Shown here piece by piece: positions 63,770-64,000 of a stretch of DNA of 64,000 nucleotides. The position numbers and the translations under genes were made by a program. Each line of letters starts with the position of its first letter. Position 1 is the first letter of the stretch. The notes under the pieces are model-generated. The model made no database searches, was not told the DNA's origin, and saw only the letters and a program-made list of their open reading frames with translations. Origin of the DNA: a virus; the IMG/VR virus record IMGVR_UViG_3300017987_000056, positions 62,001 through 126,000 of that record. The stretch is one strand, 5' to 3'.

Positions 63770-64000
63770 GTGGAAATGCCGTGGATGCGGAAGCGCCGAC
63801 GCAACAAACGCCTGGCACGACTGGTGCGGGACGTGCGCGGAGGACCCGGCGACCATCATCGAAGCGCTACACGACGAGTGCGAGCGGCTAAAGCGAAATG
63901 ACCTCGATGCGATTGACGTGATTCATGACTTGGGTGCCCGCGCCGAGTCCGCCGAGGCCCGCGTGGCTGAGCTTGAGAAGGAAAACGAGCGGTTACGTAG
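63762..64000 (+). CDS. Zinc/coiled-coil protein, truncated by window edge
   Basis: The ATG overlaps the previous stop and follows GAAGGAGGGAGACG. The visible 79 residues contain a zinc site (KCRGCGSADATNAWHDWCGT) and a coiled coil ending RVAELEKENERLR, with no stop by the window end. It is a paralogue of the 62816 gene: 24 bp (63957-63980) are identical to 62984-63007. The 3' part is missing. Confidence 0.65.
   Translation, partial: MSEWKCRGCGSADATNAWHDWCGTCAEDPATIIEALHDECERLKRNDLDAIDVIHDLGARAESAEARVAELEKENERLR

Noticed and set aside
1-64000. CRISPR arrays, insertion sequences, integrases
   Set aside because: No regularly spaced repeats, transposase or recombinase motifs, or att-like repeats were seen.

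Overview
The window looks like one arm of a large tailed-phage genome (a large plasmid-like element is less likely). All credible genes lie on the + strand, usually packed with 1-8 bp start/stop overlaps. They include a phage-encoded replisome, many Cys-rich microproteins, a tmRNA, and families typical of phages (DUF3310, family-4-type uracil-DNA glycosylase, DUF932, RusA, SbcCD, SNF2). No terminase, portal, capsid or tail gene was recognised. The host cannot be named. Ribosome binding sites are canonical (often GGAGG or GGAGGGCAA) and base composition is near 50% GC by eye.

Region 1 (about 1-27.6 kb) is the replication/recombination block. In order: uracil-DNA glycosylase, DUF3310-TSCPD fusion, SNF2 helicase, DnaC-like loader, DnaB-like helicase with a degenerate P-loop, DnaG-type primase, sigma-like protein, sliding-clamp-like protein, HTH protein, family A DNA polymerase with 3'-5' exonuclease, lysozyme-like protein, DnaX clamp loader, gp32-like SSB candidate, RecA, SbcD, SbcC, RusA-like resolvase and a trigger-factor homologue. 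Together these could replicate, recombine and repair DNA with little host help.

Region 2 (27.7-42.4 kb) holds very long, acidic, low-complexity multidomain proteins (789, 353, 1193, 956 and 540 aa). They are punctuated by a recurring basic linker, roughly [KR][KR]xA(Q), here written RRxAQ. They resemble phage polyvalent proteins or processed virion/internal proteins. This is the most unusual part of the window. The linkers recur weakly at 48.4-50.6 kb.

Region 3 (42.4-50.6 kb) starts behind a strong promoter. It carries a DUF2786-like protein, a SMARCAL1/HARP-type SNF2 ATPase, a HEIAH zincin-like protein, an N6-adenine methyltransferase-like protein, a secreted lysozyme-like protein and two more linker-type proteins.

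Region 4 (50.6-64 kb) is an accessory arm of short genes: zinc ribbons, membrane proteins, a lysine-rich histone-like protein, two receiver-type domains and DUF932. Most sit behind promoters of one family (TTGAcA, 17-18 bp, TCTCTGCTATAT). It also carries a tmRNA with tag peptide AEEQLQEAA and two tRNA-like elements, each with a perfect 7-bp acceptor stem and a 5-bp T stem but no obvious anticodon arm. The right edge shows tandem paralogues with exact 32- and 24-bp DNA repeats.
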